DNA from: JAAYBT01 sp964404395
Lineage (GTDB): Bacteria; Bacillota; Clostridia; Acetivibrionales; DTU013
Length of the DNA stretch: 27,619 nt
Direction of reading: 5' to 3'
NCBI GenBank assembly: GCA_964404395.1
Contig: CAYOKA010000017.1
Location: 1 to 27,619, forward strand
Shown here in pieces: positions 1 through 7,201 of the stretch. The position numbers were made by a program, and so were the translations under genes. Numbering within the stretch: position 1 is the stretch's first letter; the number at the start of each line of letters is the position of its first letter. The notes beneath the pieces were generated by a model. It was not told the origin of the DNA. It ran no database searches and saw only the letters and a program-made list of their open reading frames with translations.

Positions 1-9
1 CTCCTTATA

Positions 10-38
10 TTGATATAACCCTATTGTAATGATAAAAT
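10..38 (+). promoter_or_regulatory. SigA-type promoter of the Crp/Fnr gene
   Basis: A TTGATA hexamer at 10-15 and a TAAAAT hexamer at 33-38 are separated by exactly 17 bp, close to the housekeeping sigma-factor consensus. Transcription would start near 45, at the left edge of the palindrome at 46-69, giving a leader of about 36 nt. Seen in sequence; promoter activity is inferred. Confidence 0.7.
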
Positions 39-45
39 ATACAAA

Positions 46-69
46 AAGGTGTTACCAATGTAACACCTT
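46..69. promoter_or_regulatory. Perfect 10-bp inverted repeat, likely operator of the Crp/Fnr gene
   Basis: AAGGTGTTAC at 46-55 is repeated in inverse as GTAACACCTT at 60-69 with a 4-bp centre, the dyad geometry used by Crp/Fnr dimers. It covers about +1 to +25 of the inferred transcript and ends directly before the GGGAG ribosome binding site (70-74). A bound dimer would block transcription, so autorepression is the simplest reading. As RNA the same sequence could form a hairpin next to the ribosome binding site. The target regulator is inferred from position only. Confidence 0.6.
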
Positions 70-80
70 GGGAGTATGTT

Positions 81-743
81 ATGAAAAAATATTTAGAACT
101 AATCCGACAGATTGATCTTATAAAATCAATAAAGCCTCAAGATATTGATTCGTACTTAACTGAAGGAAGCTGTAAAATAACTCAGTATGGGAAAAACAAT
201 ATTGTTCATTTTGTTGGGGAAGTCTGCTCAAAGCTTGAGATCATTCTCTCTGGGAAAGTGGTTATTGAGCGTATTGACGAGTCTGGTAATCTAATGACAA
301 TAGCGGAGTTTTTTGGCGGTGATGTTCTTGGCGGCAATCTTATGTTTTCAAAAAATCCTTATTATCCGATGACCGTCACGGCCAAAGACGCTACATTGAT
401 TTTAGAGGTAAACAAGGATCGTCTGTTCAGTTTGTTTTCAGATAATCATGAATTTCTAAAGAGCTATCTTGAGTATGTATCGGACCACACGGTCATCCTT
501 GGTGATAGGATAAAGCACTATGTGAACAGGACAATCCGTGAGAGCATTGTGAGCTATCTGGATTATGAATGCAAAAAGCAAAATTCAAATATAATCAAAC
601 TTAGCATGACAAAAAAGGAGTTGGCTGAAAGAATCGGAGTTCAAAGGACATCTTTATCCAGAGAACTTGCCAAAATGAGAAAGGACGGGTTGATAGAGTT
701 TACCCCTGTCTCTATTTCACTATTGCCCAAATTCTTCAAATGA
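81..743 (+). CDS. Crp/Fnr family transcriptional regulator
   Basis: A 220-residue cytoplasmic DNA-binding regulator. Residues about 20-112 form the cyclic-nucleotide-binding-type beta-roll (LSGKV, GGDVLGG), residues about 120-150 the dimerisation helix, and 176-206 a winged helix-turn-helix (MTKKELAERIGVQRTSLSREL), the standard Crp/Fnr C-terminus. The three cysteines (31, 49, 162) are scattered and do not form an Fnr [4Fe-4S] pattern, and the phosphate-binding arginine motif of true cAMP receptors is not evident, so the ligand is unknown. The start has GGAG six bases upstream. The gene is monocistronic as far as visible, with its own promoter and a palindrome at the transcription start that suggests autoregulation. 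Related clostridial regulators respond to nitrosative, redox or anaerobic cues; which applies here cannot be told. Confidence 0.9.
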   Translation: MKKYLELIRQIDLIKSIKPQDIDSYLTEGSCKITQYGKNNIVHFVGEVCSKLEIILSGKVVIERIDESGNLMTIAEFFGGDVLGGNLMFSKNPYYPMTVTAKDATLILEVNKDRLFSLFSDNHEFLKSYLEYVSDHTVILGDRIKHYVNRTIRESIVSYLDYECKKQNSNIIKLSMTKKELAERIGVQRTSLSRELAKMRKDGLIEFTPVSISLLPKFFK

Positions 744-904
744 ATAATATATCTGAAATAACAACCCTTTTGTGTATAATACGACTGTAATAGTTTACCG
801 CAGTATCAAAATATCGCTTTTCAGGTCATAATGTCCCCTGAGCAACACGTGGAATCAAAACATTAAAGCCCGCAAAGCGGCTATATTACAGGATTTTCGC
901 ATAG
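744..904. other. Non-coding stretch downstream of the Crp/Fnr gene
   Basis: No convincing reading frame is seen on either strand. A TATAAT hexamer at about 775-780 lacks a good -35 partner. A short CCCGC/GCGG-type hairpin lies near 870-883 but has no T tract. No intrinsic terminator was found for the Crp/Fnr gene itself. Confidence 0.4.
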
Positions 905-953
905 AAAAAACCACTCTGTTACAGATACGAACATTGTATCAATAACAGAGTGG
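905..953 (-). terminator. Strong intrinsic terminator (minus strand)
   Basis: CCACTCTGTTA at 911-921 pairs with TAACAGAGTGG at 943-953, and an inner GATAC (924-928) pairs with GTATC (936-940) around a 7-nt loop. Read on the minus strand the long stem is followed directly by TTTTTT (905-910). It lies 5 nt after the CCA end of the ssrA-like remnant, where the original tmRNA terminator would be expected, and now probably also ends transcription of the deacetylase gene. Confidence 0.85.
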
Positions 954-958
954 TCTTA

Positions 959-991
959 TGGTGGAGACGATGGGAATCAAACCACTGTCCG
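959..991 (-). pseudogene. ssrA: 3'-end remnant of a tmRNA (ssrA) gene, probable att-site scar
   Basis: Read on the minus strand this stretch is CGGACAG followed by a T-arm-like segment (GGTTTGATTCCC) and an acceptor end (ATCGTCTCCACCA). From memory of the family, Firmicutes tmRNA genes end in almost the same way, for example GGGTTCGACTCCC then ACCGTCTCCACCA in Bacillus. The acceptor half CGTCTCC would pair with the conserved GGGGACG tmRNA 5' end, but no such 5' end lies nearby and the deacetylase gene leaves no room for a 350-nt tmRNA. The T-stem is damaged (GTGG against CCCAT) and the loop C is T, so this is a decayed fragment. A hairpin (TCCGG at 988-992, CCGGA at 1012-1016, with inner TGACT/AGTCA) abuts it. 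A tRNA 3' end is the alternative. Confidence 0.65.
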
Positions 992-1044
992 GTTGACTTC
1001 GGAATAGTCATCCGGATAATGCGGTATCGATATCAGTTCTGCTG

Positions 1045-2301
1045 CTAATATGTGCGCAGCGTCCTTCCCCCCAGCATTTCCTGATCTACGTATTCGAGAT
1101 AGGCTTCCGGAATAGTCACGGTAGCCGGATCTCCGTCGCTGACATACTGGTTGTCTCGCTTCATGTTTTCCAACCACCAACTCAAATCCTGGTCAACCGG
1201 CTCAATACCCGATGACCTGACACGGTGGGTAGAAAGAGGATCAAATTTGACACTGAATGGGGACGGTGCCGGATCCCAGCCAACTTCCATAATAGCGGGG
1301 TTTTCATAAGCAGTTCCCCCGTATTCTCCTTTTATCACGTATTGAGTCAGTTCTTTCGAAGGTGCGCCGTATGGAAGAGAAAATGCAACAAAAGTATAGC
1401 CGGGTATCAGCTCATACATTCTCTTCTGGTTTTCGCCTATTTCCTTTTGTATTATTGCTGCCGACTTAGCCTCGGTTTTAAGGTTGATATGTGAATAGGT
1501 ATGGTTTCCGATTTCAAAGCCCTTATCGGTAAGGTATTCCAGCCTCTGTGAGAGTGTACCGGTTGAGCCAAAGGTCTGATTTCCAAGGTTGACAAAGAAA
1601 GTGCCCTTTGTACCAAAATCCGGATGGGCCTTGTTGAACTCCTCCAAAATGCCAACAGCTGAGTTCGGGTTCGCCATTAAGGTTCCATTCTCATCAATCA
1701 GATTGAACTGTCCGGATGTGCCGTCATCAAAGGTGAACACCATTGGGATACAGCCCGCGGGGACGTTGATATTGCCGCTCAGGTAATCCTCCATGCTAAT
1801 CAGCCTGTAATCAGACTCGTAAAGGGTATGCAAAAGCTCTTCGAACTCGCCGAAGGTAGTAGTATATATTTTATCGCCTTTTTCATATTTTTCTATAAAA
1901 TTATGGAACATGACTACCATTATTCTGCCGGCTTCATTGGGCTTTACCTCGTTGAGATCAATTTCTTTTGGAGTTTGCTCTTCCTCGTCGCTTTCATCGC
2001 CGTTTTCGGAATGATCGTCCCCTGTTCCTGAATTTTCTGTTTGCTCATTGTCCTGGTCTGCTCCCTTTGTCTGTTCAGAGGCAAGTGGATCCTCCTGTTG
2101 TGTTATGCTCTGGCCCGGTTGCGTGCTTTCAGATGCATTACCATCATCCTGCAGTTTCCTGCTTGAGCAGCCCTGTAATATCATTCCTGTGACTAAAATA
2201 AGTGTTAAAATCTTAACCACGAATGCTTTAGTAATCGCTTTATCGATTGCTTTGTTCGTTGCCTTATAATTTGCTTTATTCTTTACCTTATCAATTCTCA
2301 T
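1045..2301 (-). CDS. Polysaccharide deacetylase (NodB-fold) lipoprotein
   Basis: A 418-residue exported carbohydrate deacetylase, probably acting on peptidoglycan or another envelope polysaccharide. ATG 2301 is preferred over the GTG at 2343 because AGAGGAG lies 9 nt upstream of it. The N-terminus is a long Lys/Ala/Asn-rich stretch, then a hydrophobic segment ending in the lipobox LQGC (Cys45), so the protein should be lipid-anchored outside the membrane. Residues 46-117 are an acidic, Gln/Ser-rich linker. The NodB domain follows: TFDDG (190-194, catalytic Asp and metal Asp), HTYSH (267-271, metal His pair), LPYG (309-312) and a late WDPAP. The usual Arg of the RxPYG motif is replaced in the FSLPYG context. 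The gene is 119 bp downstream of addA's stop and probably has its own promoter; the terminator at 905-953 closes it. Confidence 0.9.
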   Translation of the reverse strand: MRIDKVKNKANYKATNKAIDKAITKAFVVKILTLILVTGMILQGCSSRKLQDDGNASESTQPGQSITQQEDPLASEQTKGADQDNEQTENSGTGDDHSENGDESDEEEQTPKEIDLNEVKPNEAGRIMVVMFHNFIEKYEKGDKIYTTTFGEFEELLHTLYESDYRLISMEDYLSGNINVPAGCIPMVFTFDDGTSGQFNLIDENGTLMANPNSAVGILEEFNKAHPDFGTKGTFFVNLGNQTFGSTGTLSQRLEYLTDKGFEIGNHTYSHINLKTEAKSAAIIQKEIGENQKRMYELIPGYTFVAFSLPYGAPSKELTQYVIKGEYGGTAYENPAIMEVGWDPAPSPFSVKFDPLSTHRVRSSGIEPVDQDLSWWLENMKRDNQYVSDGDPATVTIPEAYLEYVDQEMLGGRTLRTY

Positions 2302-2419
2302 TTTGTGCCGCTCCTCTTTTGTATTATCTGTAGTATTTGACACTCTAATCGCAAAAAATGTTTCAATTAATTAAAATTTCTATTATTCGCTGAACATTTG
2401 TATACAGCTCATTTGTAGT

Positions 2420-5400
2420 TCACATGCGCAGCAGGCTTCCGCTGTGGAACAGATACATGTATCTTTCCCTTACCTTCCTGCCGATAATTTTTTCAAGCGC
2501 CCTTGTATAATACTCAATTTGCACTGCATAGCGATTCTTTATTATTTCCTCTCCACCCCGGGGAACATAGTCTGTCTTATAATCCAACAGCACGATTCCC
2601 CCCTCAGACTCGAACCAGCAGTCAATTACGCCCTGAAGCAGCATCGTTTCATTGCTGTACAGCTTATCGGCCAGCTCACTGTAGACGTCGGCGCAATTTA
2701 TTTCAACATTAAAAGTCATTTCTCTATGAACATTTTCCGCTGCTAACATTTGCTGCCCAACGGACGTTTCAAAGAAGGCGGCAATTGCTTTCGGGCTGAC
2801 TGTATGGGCTTCTGCGGCTGTCAATTGCTCCTTGGCCGTCATCCGTGCAATCTGTGATTCGATTTCGCTCAGGAATTCCGGGGTGTTGGCGTCGGAACTG
2901 GTGTTGGCGTTGGTGTTTGCAGCAGGATTGGTAGTGACATTTGACAGTCTTTTTAGATCAATGTGCTGCATGACAAAATGCATTATTGTACCCTTTTGCG
3001 CAGCAGTGAGCCTGTTTTCCTTTTCCATAAAGGAAGGACTTTCAACCAGCGGAGCAATAAATGTTGCGGCAGACTCCTCTTCTTCCTCTCTTAAAAATCT
3101 TCTCTTTAGCTCCGTAACTGAAATCTTAGCGGGTATGGAGGAAAGCCTTCCGTAAGGATACTGCCATCGAAGCATTTCTATCAGGCGTTCGGAATCCGGC
3201 GCAGGCCGGGAAGAACCCCTGCCCGGCTTCGAAGAATCCGAGGTTAGCTGAGAAACATCCGAAATTGATTGGGAAGAAACCGGAGCCGATTTGGATGAAT
3301 CAGTGGTTGACTGAGAAACGTCAGAAATTGGTCGAGACACCTCCGATGCCGGCTGGCTCGTATCCGAAGCTGACTCTCCCTCCTCAAGCCATTTCTTGAG
3401 GCTTTTCTCTGAAGCCTCTGCTTCACTTTCTATCCTAACCGCACCTATCCCCCAAAGCCTTATCTCCCAACAAGATAAATCATCACCAACGATTGCATCA
3501 TTGCTATGACCTGCGCCGGCCCATCTGATCGGTCTGCCCGATTGATGCCTTGCAATAGAAGGGCATATCCAGTCGAGGTAACTTGATGCCTGCATCATAC
3601 TGTAGGAGGGTAGTTTTTCTCCCCCGTTTTCTGCAACAGCACACCATCTGGAAGAGGCGTTTTTTATATTTCTCACGTTACCTGTGATGATTAATTTTTC
3701 TCTTGCCCTTGTAAACGCCACATACATTATTCTCATCTCTTCAGAAAGAGTCTCCATCCTCAGCTTTTGCCTGATAGCGAATTTGGGCATGGTAGGAATA
3801 ATTGTACGATTACCCAGATCTACCAGTTCAGGACCAAAGCCCAGCTCCTGATGGAGCAGTATCCCGGCATTGAGATCGAGCATGTTGAACTTTTTACCAC
3901 AGCCTGCAACGATGACTATTGGGAATTCAAGCCCCTTGCTCTTGTGAATGCTCATTATTCTAACCACATTATCATTTTCACCGAGTATTTTGGCGCTCCC
4001 CATATCGCCTCCGCCGCTTCTGAGCCTGTTAATAAAGTTGATAAAATTAAACAGTCCCTTGTAGGTGGTCTCCTCATATTGTCTTGCCCTCTCAAAAAGC
4101 ATGCGGAGATTGGCTTGCCTTTGAGGACCTCCCGGGAGGATGCCAACATAGCTATAGTATCCGGTTTCGCTCATCAATTGCCACACAAGCTCATCCGTGG
4201 GTGTGTATTGGGAGGCAGCACGCCAGCTGCCCAGACGGTCAAGAAATTTGGCAGTTTTCTGTTTTAGAGTAGAATCTCCGTCGTATTCTGAAAAGCTTTG
4301 CATGGTCAAATCGCTATTGGCTGCTGGTAATTCGCTGTTGGGTTCTGGGGCTTTGGAATCTGTTGCATCAGACCTGTCATCGTGCTTGGAGACTTCATTT
4401 GCCGACACGGGTAATTTACCGTTGTGCTCAGAAGAGGATTGAGCGTAACCAGCGGTAATTCTCGCCGCCTCGTATATAGAAACCTTGCGGTCAGCAAGCC
4501 TGATATCCGCAAGCTCATCCTCATCGAATCCCCCAATGGGCGAACGAAGTACCGAAAGCATCGGGATATCCTGTAACGGATTGTCAATAATCTGTAGAAG
4601 CGATAGCATCGTTTCCACTTCAACGGTCCTGAAGTAACCGAGCCCCGCATCGGAATAAGCCGGTATACCCATTGCAGCCAGCTCATCAGAGAAAATATCT
4701 GCCCAATTCCTTGTTGCCCTCATAAGAATGACAATGTCCCTATATTCTGCAGGCCTGTATTCCTTCAGCCCTTTATCGTACACACTAAAGCCCTTTTTCA
4801 CCCCGTTACCATCGCCGCCCTTGCTGTCATCATTCTTATCTGAGATAAGGTTTTTTATCCTTTTGCCGACAATTCGCGCCTCTGCTTGAATGTTATCCAG
4901 CGACTCTTCCTCCTGCGCGCCTTCTTCTCCATCCAAATCTGTTTCTGTGCCTGAACCAACTGTGCTACGCACTACTCTATTGTTTGCAGCATCAGCTGTC
5001 GTTGCGCTTGTGGCTGCCATAGCCCTTTCTGCGGTTAGCATGGACATAGTTGCCGTGACTTCGGCATCTATTCTACTTTCTCCCTTTGCCTTAACTGCTA
5101 CACTTGAATCGCCCTCTACTGTCTGGCTTTCGGGAACTATCTCATCCAATTCCGATGTGACATCAAGTAAATGCAGTTCAATGGCTCCGCCTGTTGTACA
5201 GCTGTGTTGGGGTTGTTCATATTCGATTCCGGGATTGAGATACTCACTTTTCGTATAGTCCAGCTCTCCAACAGTTTCGGACATAATCTGCTTGAATATG
5301 TAATTGACGCCGCGAATAACCTCCGGCCGGCTTCTAAAGTTTTTATAGAGCTTGATGACTCTGTTGTCGTGTCCGCTCTCATGGGGGTACGACAGATACT

Positions 5401-7201
5401 TTGACATAAAAAGCTCGGGCCTTGCCTGCCTAAACCTATAAATGCTCTGCTTAACATCGCCCACCATGAAAATATTGTGTCTGCCCTCGCTTTTTCCGGA
5501 TACCGTCCCAAGAATCAATTCCTGTATCAGGTTGCTGTCCTGATACTCATCCACCAGTATTTCTTCGTAACGCTCGCTAAGCTCCTTTGCAGCTGCCGTA
5601 GGAGTCCCATCCTCTAATAGTACCCTTAGGCAGTAATGCTCCAAATCATTGAAATCTAAGAGCCCCTTGTCCTTTTTCTTCTGAGCGAATATGCTATCAA
5701 AGCGGCATACCATCTGGGACAGATATTTGATAAGCGGATACAGTTTTCCCAAGTCTGCCCTTATTTCACCAGCCTTCGCGTCAAAGCCGCTTTCATAAAG
5801 CTTTTTTAGTTCTGCCTTCATCTGGCTTCGCACTGCCTTGACTTCATCCTGTGCATCCTTATCGGCATCCTTTTTGCACCTGGGAAGCCTGACGTACTCT
5901 ACCGATGCTAAGGCATAATGTAGCGCGTCCCAGAAGGCATCGGCGACGGCAATAGGCGAAGCTGGTGTGTTGTTGCCTCCGGCATCTGCCGCAGTGACAG
6001 CGGCGACAGTAGTTTGGGCTTCGCAGGTAAAGTCGCCAATAATGCCGATGGCACAAGCGTCGGCGACGTTGACTTCTAGTGTAGCTGTGGACTCTTTGAC
6101 TGTCGTATTGGTACCGGAGCTTCCAAGTGATACTGCGGCTGAGCCTGACGGCGACGCTGCTGGGGCCATTGTGGCTCCCCCATCGGCGGCAGTAGCGGAT
6201 GTTTTGTCTTCACTGGCCTCAACCGCTGCTGATGTGGCATCTGCAGTTGTAGTGACGGTCGCAGCGGTAGTGCGATCGATGCACAGGCTAGGAACATTAG
6301 ATGCCATGGCCGATGTGTCGGTGCCACAGGCTTCAGGTGTATCGACAGTAGCTGTGTAATCAAAAGATGACGCTGCGGCAGCAGCTTCTTCAGCCGCTGT
6401 GCATAATTGCAGCAGCAGGTCCAGTTGCTCCCTGTCTGCTTCGAAGACGCTCAAGTATGGCTCCAAGCCTTGCGCCCGGCTTGCCCGTGCAGCCGCTGTA
6501 TCAAGCAAGGCCGACAGGCCTTGCAGCTGGGCGGCTGCACCCTTGAGCAGCACGCGCGCCCATGGGGTGCTGCTCAAGCAGGCAGAAGCCCCAATGTTGT
6601 AGGCTTCTGTCTGGGCGGCAAGCCATTGTTCGGGCCAGGGGCAGCTGCTCGTGAAGCGGTGCAGCGTCAAAACCATTTCGCGCAGCGTACTGTCATCCCG
6701 CCCGCCTCCGTAGCTGTCCACCAGCTTAAAAAACGCGCTATCCCTGTCCTCATTTTCATATTCCTCTTCAAACAGCTCCTCCAAAACGTCCAGCTTCATC
6801 AGTTCACTTTCCGTCTCATCGCATATGCGAAAAAGGGGATCCAGATCCAGACTGTGAAAATGGCTCCGCACAACTTCCATGCAAAAAGAATGCAGGGTCA
6901 TGATGCTGGCCCTATCCAGCAAAGCCATCTGTCTTTGAAGGTTTGCGGAGGAAGGATCCGCTTCCAACGCCTCCGCAAGTGCATTACCGATCCTTTCCCT
7001 CATCTCGGTTGCTGCTGCATTCGTAAATGTAACAACCAAAAGTCTGTCTATATCAACAGGTCTCTCACTGTCAGTTATTTTCCTGATAATTCTCTCAACC
7101 AAAACTGCTGTTTTACCGGCTCCGGCCGCAGCGGCCACCAGCAGATTACAGTCTCGCTGTGTTATAGCTTCAAGCTGTTCAGGCGTCCAATTCTGCGCCA
7201 T
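2420..7201 (-). CDS. addA: ATP-dependent helicase/nuclease subunit A, with large low-complexity insertions
   Basis: AddA is the UvrD-like helicase and nuclease subunit of the AddAB complex, which resects double-strand DNA ends for RecA-dependent repair. Walker A AGAGKT is at 26-31, Walker B ILVDEYQDS at 548-556, motif V around SIHKSKGLEFP (1084-1093), motif VI with MYVAFTRAREKL (1159-1170). The C-terminal RecB-type nuclease has GVIDCWF (1524-1530), DYKTD (1540-1544) and QIEYY (1561-1565). The length of 1593 residues compares with about 1200-1250 for the family. The excess lies in non-conserved blocks: about 275-420 (Ala/Thr/Ser-rich), 688-772, 921-978, 1278-1337 (heptad repeat) and 1421-1441 (Asn/Thr/Ala). 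The frame is open throughout and all catalytic motifs are intact, so the protein is probably functional. Its ATG overlaps the addB stop (TAATG), indicating translational coupling. Confidence 0.95.
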   Translation of the reverse strand: MAQNWTPEQLEAITQRDCNLLVAAAAGAGKTAVLVERIIRKITDSERPVDIDRLLVVTFTNAAATEMRERIGNALAEALEADPSSANLQRQMALLDRASIMTLHSFCMEVVRSHFHSLDLDPLFRICDETESELMKLDVLEELFEEEYENEDRDSAFFKLVDSYGGGRDDSTLREMVLTLHRFTSSCPWPEQWLAAQTEAYNIGASACLSSTPWARVLLKGAAAQLQGLSALLDTAAARASRAQGLEPYLSVFEADREQLDLLLQLCTAAEEAAAAASSFDYTATVDTPEACGTDTSAMASNVPSLCIDRTTAATVTTTADATSAAVEASEDKTSATAADGGATMAPAASPSGSAAVSLGSSGTNTTVKESTATLEVNVADACAIGIIGDFTCEAQTTVAAVTAADAGGNNTPASPIAVADAFWDALHYALASVEYVRLPRCKKDADKDAQDEVKAVRSQMKAELKKLYESGFDAKAGEIRADLGKLYPLIKYLSQMVCRFDSIFAQKKKDKGLLDFNDLEHYCLRVLLEDGTPTAAAKELSERYEEILVDEYQDSNLIQELILGTVSGKSEGRHNIFMVGDVKQSIYRFRQARPELFMSKYLSYPHESGHDNRVIKLYKNFRSRPEVIRGVNYIFKQIMSETVGELDYTKSEYLNPGIEYEQPQHSCTTGGAIELHLLDVTSELDEIVPESQTVEGDSSVAVKAKGESRIDAEVTATMSMLTAERAMAATSATTADAANNRVVRSTVGSGTETDLDGEEGAQEEESLDNIQAEARIVGKRIKNLISDKNDDSKGGDGNGVKKGFSVYDKGLKEYRPAEYRDIVILMRATRNWADIFSDELAAMGIPAYSDAGLGYFRTVEVETMLSLLQIIDNPLQDIPMLSVLRSPIGGFDEDELADIRLADRKVSIYEAARITAGYAQSSSEHNGKLPVSANEVSKHDDRSDATDSKAPEPNSELPAANSDLTMQSFSEYDGDSTLKQKTAKFLDRLGSWRAASQYTPTDELVWQLMSETGYYSYVGILPGGPQRQANLRMLFERARQYEETTYKGLFNFINFINRLRSGGGDMGSAKILGENDNVVRIMSIHKSKGLEFPIVIVAGCGKKFNMLDLNAGILLHQELGFGPELVDLGNRTIIPTMPKFAIRQKLRMETLSEEMRIMYVAFTRAREKLIITGNVRNIKNASSRWCAVAENGGEKLPSYSMMQASSYLDWICPSIARHQSGRPIRWAGAGHSNDAIVGDDLSCWEIRLWGIGAVRIESEAEASEKSLKKWLEEGESASDTSQPASEVSRPISDVSQSTTDSSKSAPVSSQSISDVSQLTSDSSKPGRGSSRPAPDSERLIEMLRWQYPYGRLSSIPAKISVTELKRRFLREEEEESAATFIAPLVESPSFMEKENRLTAAQKGTIMHFVMQHIDLKRLSNVTTNPAANTNANTSSDANTPEFLSEIESQIARMTAKEQLTAAEAHTVSPKAIAAFFETSVGQQMLAAENVHREMTFNVEINCADVYSELADKLYSNETMLLQGVIDCWFESEGGIVLLDYKTDYVPRGGEEIIKNRYAVQIEYYTRALEKIIGRKVRERYMYLFHSGSLLRM
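3191..3358 (-). repeat. Eight-copy 21-bp in-frame repeat encoding Ser-rich heptads in addA
   Basis: AddA residues 1282-1337 divide exactly into eight seven-residue units that begin SQ, SR or SK: SQPASEV, SRPISDV, SQSTTDS, SKSAPVS, SQSISDV, SQLTSDS, SKPGRGS, SRPAPDS. The array lies between the helicase core and the nuclease domain, where a flexible linker is expected. The units are degenerate at DNA level, so the array is old or under relaxed selection. Confidence 0.85.
5942..6379 (-). repeat. Low-complexity Ala/Thr/Ser insertion in addA
   Basis: Codons for AddA residues about 275-420 are dominated by Ala, Thr, Ser, Val and Asp (for example TTAATVTTTADATSAAV). None of the family motifs fall inside it. 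It sits between the Walker A half of the helicase and the conserved segment that leads to Walker B, so it is an expansion of a surface region rather than an extra recognised domain. It is the largest of the addA insertions, roughly 145 residues. Confidence 0.75.

Noticed and set aside
81..743. Fnr-type oxygen sensor with [4Fe-4S] cluster
   Set aside because: Only three scattered cysteines exist and none form the N-terminal cluster pattern, so no oxygen-sensing claim is made.
959..1045. Complete tRNA gene on the minus strand
   Set aside because: A CCA end and T-loop are present, but no 5' acceptor strand GGAGACG, D-arm or anticodon arm is found before the deacetylase coding region.
3191..3358. 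CRISPR-like periodic array
   Set aside because: The 21-bp periodicity follows codons in addA and the units are degenerate with no spacers; it is a protein repeat.
5967..6359. Long Ala/Val-rich plus-strand frame antisense to addA
   Set aside because: It is a mirror of the Ala/Thr-rich insertion of addA, has no ribosome binding site, and arises from GC-rich repetitive codons.
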